Shown here in pieces: positions 7,178-15,966 of a DNA stretch of 20,575 bases. The first letter of the stretch is position 1, and every line of letters starts with the position of its first letter. Both the position numbers and the translations under genes were made by a program. The notes under the pieces were generated by a model. It was not told where the DNA came from and did no database searches. It saw only the letters and a program-made list of their open reading frames with translations. The stretch lies in the NCBI GenBank assembly GCA_029288115.1, contig JARFPV010000026.1, forward strand, positions 1 to 20,575, read 5' to 3'. This DNA is from Akkermansiaceae bacterium. Lineage in GTDB: Bacteria; Verrucomicrobiota; Verrucomicrobiia; Verrucomicrobiales; Akkermansiaceae.

Positions 7178-7287
7178 GATACACGCTGATATAACCATGC
7201 AGTTCGCCCTTATGAGTTCATGTTGTTTACTGAAAAAAAGTTGGTAGCTGCCGGGGTTGGGACGACTTGGAGGGAGTCCCGCCCCGG
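7178..7287. repeat. Hairpin repeat module, copy B (hairpin at 7251-7287)
   Basis: Same order of parts as copy A: GATACACGCTGATA (7178-7191), GCAGTTCGCCCT (7199-7210), then a hairpin with an identical 25-nt core (7259-7283 here, 7103-7127 in A). The inner stem is GGGAC (7259-7263) with GTCCC (7276-7280), and the outer stem CCGGGG (7251-7256) with CCCCGG (7282-7287). The outer stem sequence differs completely from copy A yet is still complementary, which points to selection for structure or to a repeat that always inserts or evolves as a hairpin. It ends 28 bp before the rsmH start. Confidence 0.85.
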
Positions 7288-7315
7288 TGTCTCTGCTTGG
7301 ATTCGTGCGAAATCG

Positions 7316-8257
7316 ATGGAAAAAAACTCACCGTCCGAAGATAGTCATTACCATACTCCGGTCTTATTAGACGAGGTGCTGCACTTCATGGCTCCGGCTG
7401 CAGGCAAGATCATCGTCGATGGCACCCTCGGTGGAGGTGGACACAGCGAAGCAATGCTCAAGGCGGGTGCGCATGTCATCGGTGTCGATCAGGACGATCA
7501 AGCACTCGAACACGCTGGAGCGCGACTCGCTGGGTTTGGTGATCAGTTCACTGCCTTGCGTGGAAATTTTTCGAATCTTCCTCAACTTCTTGCCGACGCA
7601 GGTGTTGGAAAAATCGATGGGTTGTTAGTCGATATCGGAGTGTCTTCGTGGCAGCTCGATGAGGCCGACCGTGGATTTTCATTTGGTAAAGAAGGGCCGC
7701 TCGATATGCGTATGGACCGTAACGTTGCCCAGACTGCGGCAGACATGGTTAACCAATCATCTGAGAATGAGCTTAAGCAAATTTTCCGCGACTATGGTGA
7801 GGAGCGAGCTGCAGGAAAGTTAGCTCGCCGCATTTGTGAGCGCCGCATCATCGAGCTGTTCAAAACAACCACCGACCTTGCGGAATTTATTGCTTCCATT
7901 TCACCACGAGGAGGGAAGATCCACCCAGCGACGCGGGTTTTCCAGGCGTTGCGTATCGCGGTGAATGATGAGCTTGGCGTGTTACGCTCGTTGCTTGAGA
8001 ACGCTGCAAAGCTTCTTAACCCGGGCGGGAGACTCGCGGTCATCACCTTTCACAGTTTGGAAGACCGCATCGTGAAGCAGTTCTTCAGGCACGCATCACA
8101 GCCTCAGATCGACCGTAAAGAATGGCCTGAGCCACGCCCCAACCCCGATTACTGTTACAAACTTATCACTCGACGCCCGGTGATCGCTGGTGCTGAGGAA
8201 ATTCAGACCAACAAGCGCTCCCGCAGCGCCAAACTTCGCGTCGTTGAGAAGATCTAA
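7316..8257 (+). CDS. rsmH: 16S rRNA (cytosine(1402)-N4)-methyltransferase RsmH
   Basis: RsmH (MraW) uses S-adenosylmethionine to methylate N4 of C1402 in the ribosomal P site. The AdoMet-binding loop DGTLGGGGHSEAML begins at residue 35, followed by GVDQDDQAL, the DIGVSSWQLDEADRGFSF block, HPATRVFQALRIAVNDEL, the catalytic-face segment AVITFHSLEDRIVKQFF, and the C-terminal NKRSRSAKLRV. I chose the ATG at 7316, giving 313 residues, the E. coli length. An in-frame start at 7220 would add 32 residues translated through hairpin copy B (GTTWRESRP), which is not protein-like for this family. The gene follows mraZ as in nearly all dcw clusters, but at a distance. Confidence 0.95.
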   Translation: MEKNSPSEDSHYHTPVLLDEVLHFMAPAAGKIIVDGTLGGGGHSEAMLKAGAHVIGVDQDDQALEHAGARLAGFGDQFTALRGNFSNLPQLLADAGVGKIDGLLVDIGVSSWQLDEADRGFSFGKEGPLDMRMDRNVAQTAADMVNQSSENELKQIFRDYGEERAAGKLARRICERRIIELFKTTTDLAEFIASISPRGGKIHPATRVFQALRIAVNDELGVLRSLLENAAKLLNPGGRLAVITFHSLEDRIVKQFFRHASQPQIDRKEWPEPRPNPDYCYKLITRRPVIAGAEEIQTNKRSRSAKLRVVEKI

Positions 8258-8273
8258 CATTTGACATCAAATT

Positions 8274-8645
8274 ATGAACAAACACCGCAATAAGGAACGC
8301 CGCTTCAGCCTTGCTGAGATCGTGGTTTTGATTTTAGCCGCCGTCGTCCTCATGGCAGCAGGTGTCACCCATGCGTGGCTCAAGAACAGCCATGTGGTGG
8401 TCATGCGTGATGCGGATCAGGCGGAGCAGCGCATCAGCGATCACGAAGATACGATCAATAGCCTGCAGGTGAAGATCGATAAGAAACTCAACATTTACCA
8501 ACTACGTGATGACCTTGAACGTGCGGAATCAAGACTGGAGCTTGTTCCGGTTAGTTCCATCGAGGTCATTCCCGCCTATCAACCTGCTGGATCACAGGCG
8601 CAAGCCGACCAGCAGCCCACATCCATCGCCCAGAGTCAGCCCTAA
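8274..8645 (+). CDS. FtsL-like bitopic division protein
   Basis: 123 residues with the FtsL plan: a short basic cytoplasmic tail (MNKHRNKERRF), one membrane segment at about 14-34 (EIVVLILAAVVLMAAGVTHAW), then a periplasmic coiled-coil-like helix rich in Asp/Glu/Lys with Leu/Ile spacing (about 45-90), and a Gln/Pro/Ser-rich tail. FtsL helps FtsB and FtsQ recruit and activate FtsI-FtsW at the septum. FtsL sequences are poorly conserved, so the call rests on topology and on position between rsmH and ftsI, where ftsL normally lies. The gene is 16 bp after rsmH, and its TAA (8643-8645) abuts the ATG of ftsI directly, suggesting translational coupling. Confidence 0.65.
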   Translation: MNKHRNKERRFSLAEIVVLILAAVVLMAAGVTHAWLKNSHVVVMRDADQAEQRISDHEDTINSLQVKIDKKLNIYQLRDDLERAESRLELVPVSSIEVIPAYQPAGSQAQADQQPTSIAQSQP

Positions 8646-10577
8646 ATGAATCCCGTCGTATTTAATCGCCGTTGCGTGTTCCTCTGCCTGGCCTTCGTGG
8701 TCGGGCTGAGTGCATTATCGGCACGACTCATTTATTTGCAGGTGGTGCGGGCAAAAGACTATGCGGAAAAGTCAAACCGGGTGTCGGTTCGTAAAGAAAC
8801 ACTCAAGGCAGTGAGAGGCTGCATAGTGGATGCGAACAACCAGCTCATTGCACGTAATATCCCGAGAGCCCGTATGGCACTGGATAAAAATCTTCTTACA
8901 GATATTCGCCTGGCGACTCTTTCCTTGGCGAACCGTGAACTCCGTGAGACCCCCGAGTGGGCATCCTGGGATCAGAAAACACGTCACCGCAAGCTCAAGA
9001 AGCGCGCTGCACAGCTTAAGAATGAGATGCCGGCCGATGTGATCGTCGAAAAGCACATTGCCAACGTAGTTCAAATCTTTGCCCGTCCACTCGGCATGAC
9101 TCCAGCAGCATTAAGGGCTTCGATGAAGCTCGAAAAGGAAAACCAGATGTACGTGGTGATCCGCAAAGACCTGGCCGAAGACGAAGCAGAAAACCTGAAG
9201 AAACTCGCACGCGATCGTAGTATCGTGCATGCGTTCGTATTTGAGGAGCTGCAGAAGCGTTGGTATGTGATGCCGAAAAATGCCGCGCATATCATCGGGT
9301 TTGTCGGCCAGGATCTGGAGGATGATTCAGATTTGGTGATGGGTCGTGCAGGTCTTGAAAAAGTCATGGATCCCTACATGTCAGGTAAGGATGGTTACGT
9401 GATGAACCATCGTGACAGGTATGATCACCTCGCTGTCGCCAAGCCCCAGGAAATGGTTCCACCACGCCATGGATTGAATGTTCAGCTCACTCTCGATATG
9501 GGTATTCAGTCGATCTTGGAGGAGGAACTGGATGCTGGTCTGGCAGAATATCAGGCTGAGAAGGGTACGATTATTTTGATGGATCCACATACTGGAGATA
9601 TCCTCGGGATGGCGAGTCGACCGACGTTTGATCTGAACACTCGTGAAAACATCAAGGAAAACGGTTATGACTTCGCCACGCAGGCGATTTACGAGCCAGG
9701 ATCCACATTCAAAATCATCGCCACTGCGGGTGCGCTTGATCAAGGGCTAGTGAATCCTAGCACGCAGGTATTCTGCCATTATGCACACTACCAGGTGGGT
9801 TCGGTGCGGGTGCCTGATCACCACCCCTACGGCATGTTGTCCATTGAACAGGTGCTGGCGAAATCCTCTAACATAGGTGCCTATAAAATCGCATTGCAGC
9901 TTGGACGCCCGCAGTTCTTCAACTACCTGCACAAATTTGGTTTTGGCAAACAAACAAAGATTAAAATGGCGGGTGAAAGTGCTGGGGTGGTACGCAACAC
10001 GGGGAACCCAACCGATTTTTCACGCAACTCATACGGATACGCGGTGAGTGTTACGCCGCTTCAAGTGGCGTGTGCTTATTCAGCTATTGCTAACGGCGGC
10101 ACACTGATGGAGCCAAAGCTTTTGAAGTCAGTCATGGCAAACAACGGCGCCATCATAAAGCGCTATAAGCCAGTGAAAGTTCGCCGTGTGATCAAGCAAT
10201 CGACCGCCGAAAAAATGCGCCGCGCGCTTGCGACTGTTGTTGATATCAAGGGAACTGCCAGACGGGCCATGGTCGAGGGATTTATCGCTGCGGGCAAGAC
10301 CGGAACAACAGTTAAAATCGACCCCGAGGGTGGTTATCTCCAAGGCCGCTATACGGTTTCGTTTGCCGGTATGATGCCTGCCGAAAATCCTGCATTCGTC
10401 TGCGTGGTGGTTGTCGATGATCCTCAGACCACGGAGGTGAAACGCTATGGAGGAACAATCGCAGCTCCGATTTTTTCCAAAGTCGCTACTCGCGTGGCGA
10501 AACACATGAGTCTCGAGCCGACCGAACCCATCGAACCCAAAGATGCTTCCCAGCCGCTTGCGCATGCTAGCAATTAA
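8646..10577 (+). CDS. ftsI: Septal peptidoglycan transpeptidase FtsI (class B penicillin-binding protein)
   Basis: A class B PBP that cross-links septal peptidoglycan in the periplasm as partner of FtsW. Residues about 10-30 form the N-terminal membrane anchor. The PBP dimerisation domain follows, and the transpeptidase domain fills the C-terminal half. All three active-site motifs are present: SxxK as STFK with catalytic Ser353 and Lys356, SxN as SSN at 407-409, and KTG at 551-553. No PASTA domains are visible. The 643 residues are longer than E. coli FtsI (588); the extra length lies mainly in the charged helical region around 90-190. Its ATG abuts the stop of the ftsL-like gene, and its stop lies 4 bp before murE. 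Gene order identifies it as the divisome enzyme rather than an elongation PBP2. Confidence 0.93.
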   Translation: MNPVVFNRRCVFLCLAFVVGLSALSARLIYLQVVRAKDYAEKSNRVSVRKETLKAVRGCIVDANNQLIARNIPRARMALDKNLLTDIRLATLSLANRELRETPEWASWDQKTRHRKLKKRAAQLKNEMPADVIVEKHIANVVQIFARPLGMTPAALRASMKLEKENQMYVVIRKDLAEDEAENLKKLARDRSIVHAFVFEELQKRWYVMPKNAAHIIGFVGQDLEDDSDLVMGRAGLEKVMDPYMSGKDGYVMNHRDRYDHLAVAKPQEMVPPRHGLNVQLTLDMGIQSILEEELDAGLAEYQAEKGTIILMDPHTGDILGMASRPTFDLNTRENIKENGYDFATQAIYEPGSTFKIIATAGALDQGLVNPSTQVFCHYAHYQVGSVRVPDHHPYGMLSIEQVLAKSSNIGAYKIALQLGRPQFFNYLHKFGFGKQTKIKMAGESAGVVRNTGNPTDFSRNSYGYAVSVTPLQVACAYSAIANGGTLMEPKLLKSVMANNGAIIKRYKPVKVRRVIKQSTAEKMRRALATVVDIKGTARRAMVEGFIAAGKTGTTVKIDPEGGYLQGRYTVSFAGMMPAENPAFVCVVVVDDPQTTEVKRYGGTIAAPIFSKVATRVAKHMSLEPTEPIEPKDASQPLAHASN

Positions 10578-10581
10578 CCCA

Positions 10582-12057
10582 ATGAAACTTCGCCAACTAT
10601 TGACTGTATTACCTAAGGCCACTGTATCCGGTGACCTTGATCAAGAGGTGGCGGGTGTTACGTCAGATTCACGCGAGGTGGTGTCAGGCAGTGTCTTTGT
10701 TGCAGTTCGTGGCAGTGATGCGGATGGCCAAAACTTCATCCCTCAAGCGATCAAGCAGGGGGCATGCGCAATCGTTTCCGAGGTGGCACCCGAGTTGGAT
10801 GAGAAAACTGCATGGGCACATGTACCGGATGCACGTGCGGCTGTTGCTGCACTTGCATGTGTTTGGAACGACCACCCTTCAGCCTCCATGAAGGTGGTTG
10901 GGATTACCGGGACCAACGGCAAGACCACAACGGCATTCATTACCCACGCCATCATGAACGCGGTGTGGCTTCGCGCTGGTCTCTTAGGAACCGTGCAGGT
11001 GAATGATGGTGAGAATATTCGGCCGGCCACTCACACGACACCTGGCCCCGTGGAACTTCAGGCGATTCTTCGAGATATGGCGGATAATGACTGTCGTGGA
11101 GTTGCCATGGAGATTTCTTCGCATGCGCTTGAGCAAAAGCGCACCGATGGACTGCTTTTGGATGCCGCCGTATTTTCTAATCTAAGCCAAGATCACCTCG
11201 ATTATCACAACACCATGGATGCTTACTTTGCTGCCAAGCAAAGGATGTTTGAGATGCTTGAAACACAGCCTGGTAAAAAGAAGACAACGGCCGTGATTAA
11301 TCTCGACGACGCCTATGGGCAGAGACTTGCTGAGGAGTTCAAAGATCGCCTGTTCCTGCTCACTTATGGGCATGGCGTGCACGCTGACATGCGTATCGGG
11401 CGCGAAGTGCAAACGGTCAGAGGCACGGAGTTTGGTGTGAAGTATAAAGGACATGACTATCTGGTCCGCACACCGTACATCGGAAGATTTAACGTATCTA
11501 ACTGCGTTGCCGCACTTGCTGCCTGCATAGCAGTGGGCATCAAGCCGCGCGATGCTGTGCGCGCTTTCGCAAGCGCACCACAAGTCCCAGGAAGAATGGA
11601 AAATGTCGGTAGCCGTGATGGAGCTAGCGTTTTCGTCGATTACGCTCACACTCCGGATGCGATCAAGAATGCATGCGCTGCGCTGCGTGAGTTGAAACCG
11701 AACCGACTCATCACCGTGTTTGGTTGTGGCGGTGATCGTGATCGCACCAAACGCCCGCTCATGGGGGCTGCCGCTGCTGAGGGAAGCGACTACTGCATCA
11801 TTACATCCGATAACCCACGCTCGGAAGATCCCGAGGCAATCATCCGCGAAATCGAGCCTGGGTTGGCTGGGAAAAAATTCCAGAGCATCCCTGATCGAAT
11901 GGAGGCAATCCAGACGGCGGTGAATATTTCCAGCGAGGGAGATGTCATACTAGTAGCAGGCAAGGGGCACGAAACTTATCAGGAGATCAAGGGTGAGCGC
12001 CACGACTTCGATGACCGTCGCGCCGCTTACAAAGCGATAAATTCAAAATCTGTCTAA
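10582..12057 (+). CDS. murE: UDP-MurNAc-L-alanyl-D-glutamate--2,6-diaminopimelate ligase MurE
   Basis: This cytosolic ATP-dependent ligase adds the third residue of the peptidoglycan stem. The Mur-ligase P-loop GITGTNGKTTT starts at residue 107. The YFAAKQRMFE segment carries the lysine (219) expected to be carbamylated, and DNPRSEDP at 410-417 is the signature of meso-diaminopimelate-adding enzymes, as opposed to lysine-adding ones. So the cell wall is predicted to be of the DAP type. I chose the ATG at 10582 (491 residues, MKLRQLL...). An in-frame upstream start at 10543 would overlap ftsI and add 13 residues with no family match. The gap to ftsI is 4 bp, and murF starts 1 bp after the stop. 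Confidence 0.95.
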   Translation: MKLRQLLTVLPKATVSGDLDQEVAGVTSDSREVVSGSVFVAVRGSDADGQNFIPQAIKQGACAIVSEVAPELDEKTAWAHVPDARAAVAALACVWNDHPSASMKVVGITGTNGKTTTAFITHAIMNAVWLRAGLLGTVQVNDGENIRPATHTTPGPVELQAILRDMADNDCRGVAMEISSHALEQKRTDGLLLDAAVFSNLSQDHLDYHNTMDAYFAAKQRMFEMLETQPGKKKTTAVINLDDAYGQRLAEEFKDRLFLLTYGHGVHADMRIGREVQTVRGTEFGVKYKGHDYLVRTPYIGRFNVSNCVAALAACIAVGIKPRDAVRAFASAPQVPGRMENVGSRDGASVFVDYAHTPDAIKNACAALRELKPNRLITVFGCGGDRDRTKRPLMGAAAAEGSDYCIITSDNPRSEDPEAIIREIEPGLAGKKFQSIPDRMEAIQTAVNISSEGDVILVAGKGHETYQEIKGERHDFDDRRAAYKAINSKSV

Positions 12058-12058
12058 C

Positions 12059-13435
12059 ATGAAACCACTCACTATTACGGAACTAGCGACTGCATCCGGT
12101 GCCGAGCTGATCGGCAAGGATTCAGGGCAGATGGTGAGTGTTATTGCCACTGATACACGTAATTTGCCGGAAGGTTCGCTGTTTATTGCGCTACGCGGTG
12201 AAAACTTTGACGGTCATGCATTTGCGGAGTCGGCCATTGAAAACGGTGCATCGTGCCTGATGCTCGACAAGCTTCCTGAAGGGATCGAGGAACTGGCCGT
12301 GCCGGTTTTGTTGGTTGAGAACACACTCTACGGATTACAGCGCCTCGCGTTGTGGTATCGCAAGCAACTTAATATCAAAGTTGTGGGCATCACTGGATCG
12401 AACGGTAAGACATCTACCAAGGATTTTGCCGCATCCGTGCTGTCACAACAATTCAAGGTGAACGCAACCAAGGGTAATCTGAATAACCATATTGGATTGC
12501 CGCTGAGTGTGCTTTCAACCGAAGAATCGGACGAAGTCTGCGTCTGGGAAATGGGTATGAATCATGCTGGCGAGATTGCTCCTCTTTGTGAGATCTGCGC
12601 ACCTGATATTGGCATTATTACCAACGTCGGCACAGCACATATCGAAAATCTAGGCACTCGTGAGGGAATTGCCGAGGAAAAGGGGGCTCTGGCTCGCGCA
12701 CTCACAGAGCAAGGTATGTTGGTTCTCCCCGCGAGCTGCGATTTTGTGGATTACCTGATAGAGCGCACCCCAGCGAAATTCATGGTGGTGGGTAATGGCC
12801 GAGGCGTTGTCCGTGCCGAGGAACTCAAGATGACAGAAAATGGATCATCATTTAAACTCTGCATCGATGGTGAGGAGGAAATTGCTGCTGAAATTCCAGT
12901 CAGTGGCAAACACATGGTGAACAACGCTCTGCTGGCCGCTGCAACTGCGCATGTGCTCGGCGTATCTCCTGAGAAAATTGTCAAAGGGCTGGCTGCGACC
13001 TCACTGACGAGTGGGCGTCTCCGTCGATTCCAATCATCTGGTATCACCGTGATTGATGACACCTATAATGCGAATCCGGACTCAGTTGAGGCCGCAATTG
13101 AAACCCTGGCTGATCTGCATACACATAATGGATCACGTAAAGTTGTCGTGTTAGGAATGATGGCAGAGTTAGGAGCGCACACCGATCCGGCGCATCTGAA
13201 AGTCGGGAAACTCGCTGCCGAAAAACACCTTCAAGTGGTTAGCGTTGGTGCTGCAGCCGCTAAGATTTACCAGGGTGCGAACGAAGTCGATGACACAGCC
13301 AAACACTTTGAAAATGCTGATGCCGCAGCGAATTGGCTTAAGGATTATTGTAGGGAGGGGGATCTCGTCCTCTTCAAGGGAAGCCGCATGGCGGGTATGG
13401 AAAATGTGATGCGCAAGGCGTTTCCCGAGGACTAA
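12059..13435 (+). CDS. murF: UDP-MurNAc-tripeptide--D-alanyl-D-alanine ligase MurF
   Basis: MurF completes the UDP-MurNAc-pentapeptide by adding D-Ala-D-Ala. Its 458 residues show the three Mur-ligase domains: an N-terminal UDP-substrate-binding region with SLFIALRGENFDGHAFA, the ATPase domain with P-loop GITGSNGKTSTKD from residue 110 and WEMGMNHAGEI, and a C-terminal domain with IDDTYNANPDSVEAAI and VVLGMMAELG. The DTYNANP block is characteristic of MurF. The start codon is one base after the murE stop (TAACATG), a tight coupling repeated at mraY-murD. Confidence 0.96.
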   Translation: MKPLTITELATASGAELIGKDSGQMVSVIATDTRNLPEGSLFIALRGENFDGHAFAESAIENGASCLMLDKLPEGIEELAVPVLLVENTLYGLQRLALWYRKQLNIKVVGITGSNGKTSTKDFAASVLSQQFKVNATKGNLNNHIGLPLSVLSTEESDEVCVWEMGMNHAGEIAPLCEICAPDIGIITNVGTAHIENLGTREGIAEEKGALARALTEQGMLVLPASCDFVDYLIERTPAKFMVVGNGRGVVRAEELKMTENGSSFKLCIDGEEEIAAEIPVSGKHMVNNALLAAATAHVLGVSPEKIVKGLAATSLTSGRLRRFQSSGITVIDDTYNANPDSVEAAIETLADLHTHNGSRKVVVLGMMAELGAHTDPAHLKVGKLAAEKHLQVVSVGAAAAKIYQGANEVDDTAKHFENADAAANWLKDYCREGDLVLFKGSRMAGMENVMRKAFPED

Positions 13436-13447
13436 CGAATTACTGAT

Positions 13448-14605
13448 ATGCTTTACTGGATTTACGAATACTGGAACACCGCGAACCAAGCAGGGGAGGA
13501 TTGGGCGCATAATCTGCGTATCCTCAACTTGCTGCAGTATCTGACCATTCGTGCAGGCTTGGCATGTTTGCTGACGTTTGTGTTTTCCGTGGTCTATGGC
13601 CCGTGGGTGATCCGTAAATTGGTTTCTCTGAAAGTTGGCCAGCCAATCCGCTCTGCCGAGGAAGTGCATAAACTTAACGAACTCCACGGGGGTAAAGCTG
13701 GCACTCCGACGATGGGAGGTGTGATGATTCTCGGGACTGTTCTTTTTGCCGTTCTCCTGTGTGGTCGCCCACTTAATCCATTTGTAGCGGTGACCACCTG
13801 CGTGATGCTTGCTTTAGGATTGTTAGGATTTATGGATGACTACACCAAGGTGAAGCTGAAGAGCTCCGATGGTGTGAGTGGTAAAACCAAACTCTTCTGG
13901 CAGTTTTTCATCGGTTGTGTGGCAGCAACATTTCTTTTCTTCAAGACGAAGGAGATGGGCTACACACTGGTCGGTCAACCGATGAAGATCAGCGAGGTGA
14001 CCTTTCCTCTATTCAAGGTGCCTCTTTTTGACATGGGATGGCTCTGTATTCCGTTTTTCGCTATCGTGATCGTTGGTTGCTCGAATGCAGTGAACCTTAC
14101 TGATGGACTCGATGGCCTTGCGACTGGCTGTACCATCACCGTGGCGCTTTCTTATGCTGTCATTGCCTACGTTGCGGGGCACGCATACATGGCAAAGGAA
14201 TATCTCTTTATACCCTTCAATACCCACGTCGTTGAGTTGGCTGTTTTCCTGATGGCACTCGTCGGTGCAGGATTCGGATTCCTCTGGCACAATTGCCATC
14301 CTGCGAAAGTCTTTATGGGCGACACCGGATCACTCGCAATCGGTGGAGCACTCGCAACCGCGGCGATCTGTGCCAAGCAAGAGCTGCTGCTCGTAATCAT
14401 CGGCTGGGTATTCGTCATGGAGGCGATGTCTGTGATTCTTCAAGTCGCGAGCTTTAAGCTCACCGGTAAACGTATCTTTGCCATGTCTCCTATCCACCAT
14501 CACTTCGAACTGCGTGGTTGGCACGAAAGCCAGGTAATCATCCGCTTCTGGATCATCTCGATCTTCAGTGGACTGATGGGGATCGCACTGCTGAAAATTG
14601 TCTAA
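13448..14605 (+). CDS. mraY: Phospho-MurNAc-pentapeptide transferase MraY
   Basis: MraY moves phospho-MurNAc-pentapeptide from UDP to undecaprenyl phosphate, giving lipid I at the inner face of the membrane. It is a polytopic protein with about ten membrane segments. Conserved elements are KAGTPTMGG after the first cytoplasmic loop, the catalytic DDYTK at 130-134, NLTDGLDGLA at 216-225 and the HHHFE motif at 350-354. At 385 residues it is about 25 longer than E. coli MraY. Much of the excess is an N-terminal extension (MLYWIYEYWN...) also usual in other phyla. A GAGGA within the end of murF lies about 18 nt upstream, too far for a good Shine-Dalgarno. murD follows after 1 bp. Confidence 0.96.
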   Translation: MLYWIYEYWNTANQAGEDWAHNLRILNLLQYLTIRAGLACLLTFVFSVVYGPWVIRKLVSLKVGQPIRSAEEVHKLNELHGGKAGTPTMGGVMILGTVLFAVLLCGRPLNPFVAVTTCVMLALGLLGFMDDYTKVKLKSSDGVSGKTKLFWQFFIGCVAATFLFFKTKEMGYTLVGQPMKISEVTFPLFKVPLFDMGWLCIPFFAIVIVGCSNAVNLTDGLDGLATGCTITVALSYAVIAYVAGHAYMAKEYLFIPFNTHVVELAVFLMALVGAGFGFLWHNCHPAKVFMGDTGSLAIGGALATAAICAKQELLLVIIGWVFVMEAMSVILQVASFKLTGKRIFAMSPIHHHFELRGWHESQVIIRFWIISIFSGLMGIALLKIV

Positions 14606-14606
14606 C

Positions 14607-15914
14607 ATGAATCTGAAAAACAAACATGTCATCGTTCTCGGTGCCGGCTCCAGTGGCCGGGATGCCGCGGCGCTCGCCTTGCGCGAGGGTGCGAGCGTGG
14701 CTGTTCATGATTCACGTGAATCCATCACTGGAATTGCCGAGGGTGTGCAAACCGTCGCTAAGGCGAGTAGCCAGACAGGTGAGCAAAGCCATTGTGATCT
14801 ATTGGTGCTGTCGCCAGGAATTGATGGTGAAACCGACTTTGTCCGTGCCTATGCGGCCAATGCCGGCGAAATGGTTGGCGAAGTTGAGTTTGCTTACCGC
14901 TTTTACAGTGGTCAAATCGTTGCCATTACGGGAACTAACGGTAAAACAACCACCACAGAGCTGGTTGTGCGCATCCTGAATTACGCCGGCATCAGTTGCC
15001 GCGCTTGTGGTAACTATGGTCCCACATTCTCTGAGATGGTCCTCATGGATGAACCACCCCAAGCACTTGCCCTAGAGGTGAGTTCATTTCAACTGGAAAC
15101 GATCCGTGACTTTCATCCCGGCGTTGTGGTTTGGCTGAATTTTTCACCCGATCACATGGATCGTTACCCTACGGTGGAAGCCTACAAGGCGGCTAAGCTG
15201 CGTGTGTTTGAAAACCTTACAGCGGAAGACAGTATCGTTGTCCGTGCAGGTGAGGATATCGGTACGCAATCGGCAGAAGACACAACATGTTCCACCGAAG
15301 AAGATGCGGATTTCACCTTGGTTGATCACGCGATCGCACTCTCTGGTGAAAATGTGTTAGACTTAGCTCAGACACGCCTGCGAGGACTGCATAATGCTGA
15401 GAATGCCATGGCGGCATTCGCAGCCTGTTCGGTGCTCGGTGTGACCGCCTCTGTGGCAGAAGAAGCACTTCAAGGCTTTGCTCCTCCACTGCACCGTTGC
15501 GAGCTTGTGCGCACGCTGGATGGCGTGGAGTATATCAACGACTCCAAGGCAACCAACCTGCATGCGCTTGATAGCGCGTTGCGTTCGCAAGGTCGCCCAA
15601 TCGTATTGATCGCAGGGGGGAAACAGAAAGGTCTCGATTACTCAGAGATTTTGCCGCGCCTTGAAGCGACCACCAAAGGTATTGTGGTATTTGGCGAGAT
15701 CGCCGACCAGATTGCTCAAACTTTCCAACCTGTCTCTACGACTGCCCCATGCACGGTAGTTGAATCACTAGAAGAAGCTGTGCGCACCGCTGCCAGCATC
15801 GCCGAGTGTGGAGACACCATTCTTTTCTCTCCGGGAACATCGTCGTTTGACATGTTCTCCGGATACGAGGAACGCGGCGATTGCTTCCGCCGTATCGTCA
15901 ATGAACTGAAGTAA
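14607..15914 (+). CDS. murD: UDP-MurNAc-L-alanine--D-glutamate ligase MurD
   Basis: MurD adds D-glutamate to UDP-MurNAc-L-Ala in the cytosol. The Rossmann-like N-terminal domain opens with HVIVLGAGSSGRDAAALAL. The ATP-binding P-loop GTNGKTTTTEL begins at residue 109, and C-terminal hallmarks are YINDSKATNLHAL, IAGGKQKGLDY and LFSPGTSSFDMFSGYEERG. I chose the ATG at 14607 (435 residues), one base after the mraY stop. A TTG three codons upstream overlaps mraY and is less likely. The operon's Mur steps are out of pathway order (MurE, MurF, MraY, MurD), as is usual in dcw clusters. Confidence 0.96.
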   Translation: MNLKNKHVIVLGAGSSGRDAAALALREGASVAVHDSRESITGIAEGVQTVAKASSQTGEQSHCDLLVLSPGIDGETDFVRAYAANAGEMVGEVEFAYRFYSGQIVAITGTNGKTTTTELVVRILNYAGISCRACGNYGPTFSEMVLMDEPPQALALEVSSFQLETIRDFHPGVVVWLNFSPDHMDRYPTVEAYKAAKLRVFENLTAEDSIVVRAGEDIGTQSAEDTTCSTEEDADFTLVDHAIALSGENVLDLAQTRLRGLHNAENAMAAFAACSVLGVTASVAEEALQGFAPPLHRCELVRTLDGVEYINDSKATNLHALDSALRSQGRPIVLIAGGKQKGLDYSEILPRLEATTKGIVVFGEIADQIAQTFQPVSTTAPCTVVESLEEAVRTAASIAECGDTILFSPGTSSFDMFSGYEERGDCFRRIVNELK

Positions 15915-15966
15915 GCCCTAACATCCTAAGCCCAAACAGCCCTAACCCTAAACAAACCAAATCGTT

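Noticed and set aside
7220..7315. Upstream in-frame start that would lengthen RsmH by 32 residues
   Set aside because: The extension is a translation of hairpin copy B (GTTWRESRP). The ATG at 7316 gives the standard family length and begins just before conserved sequence.
15940..15953. Telomere-like CCCTAACCCTAAAC upstream of the LysM gene
   Set aside because: Only two units within a generally G-poor leader. Better explained as low-complexity unstructured 5' leader than a functional telomere-type repeat.
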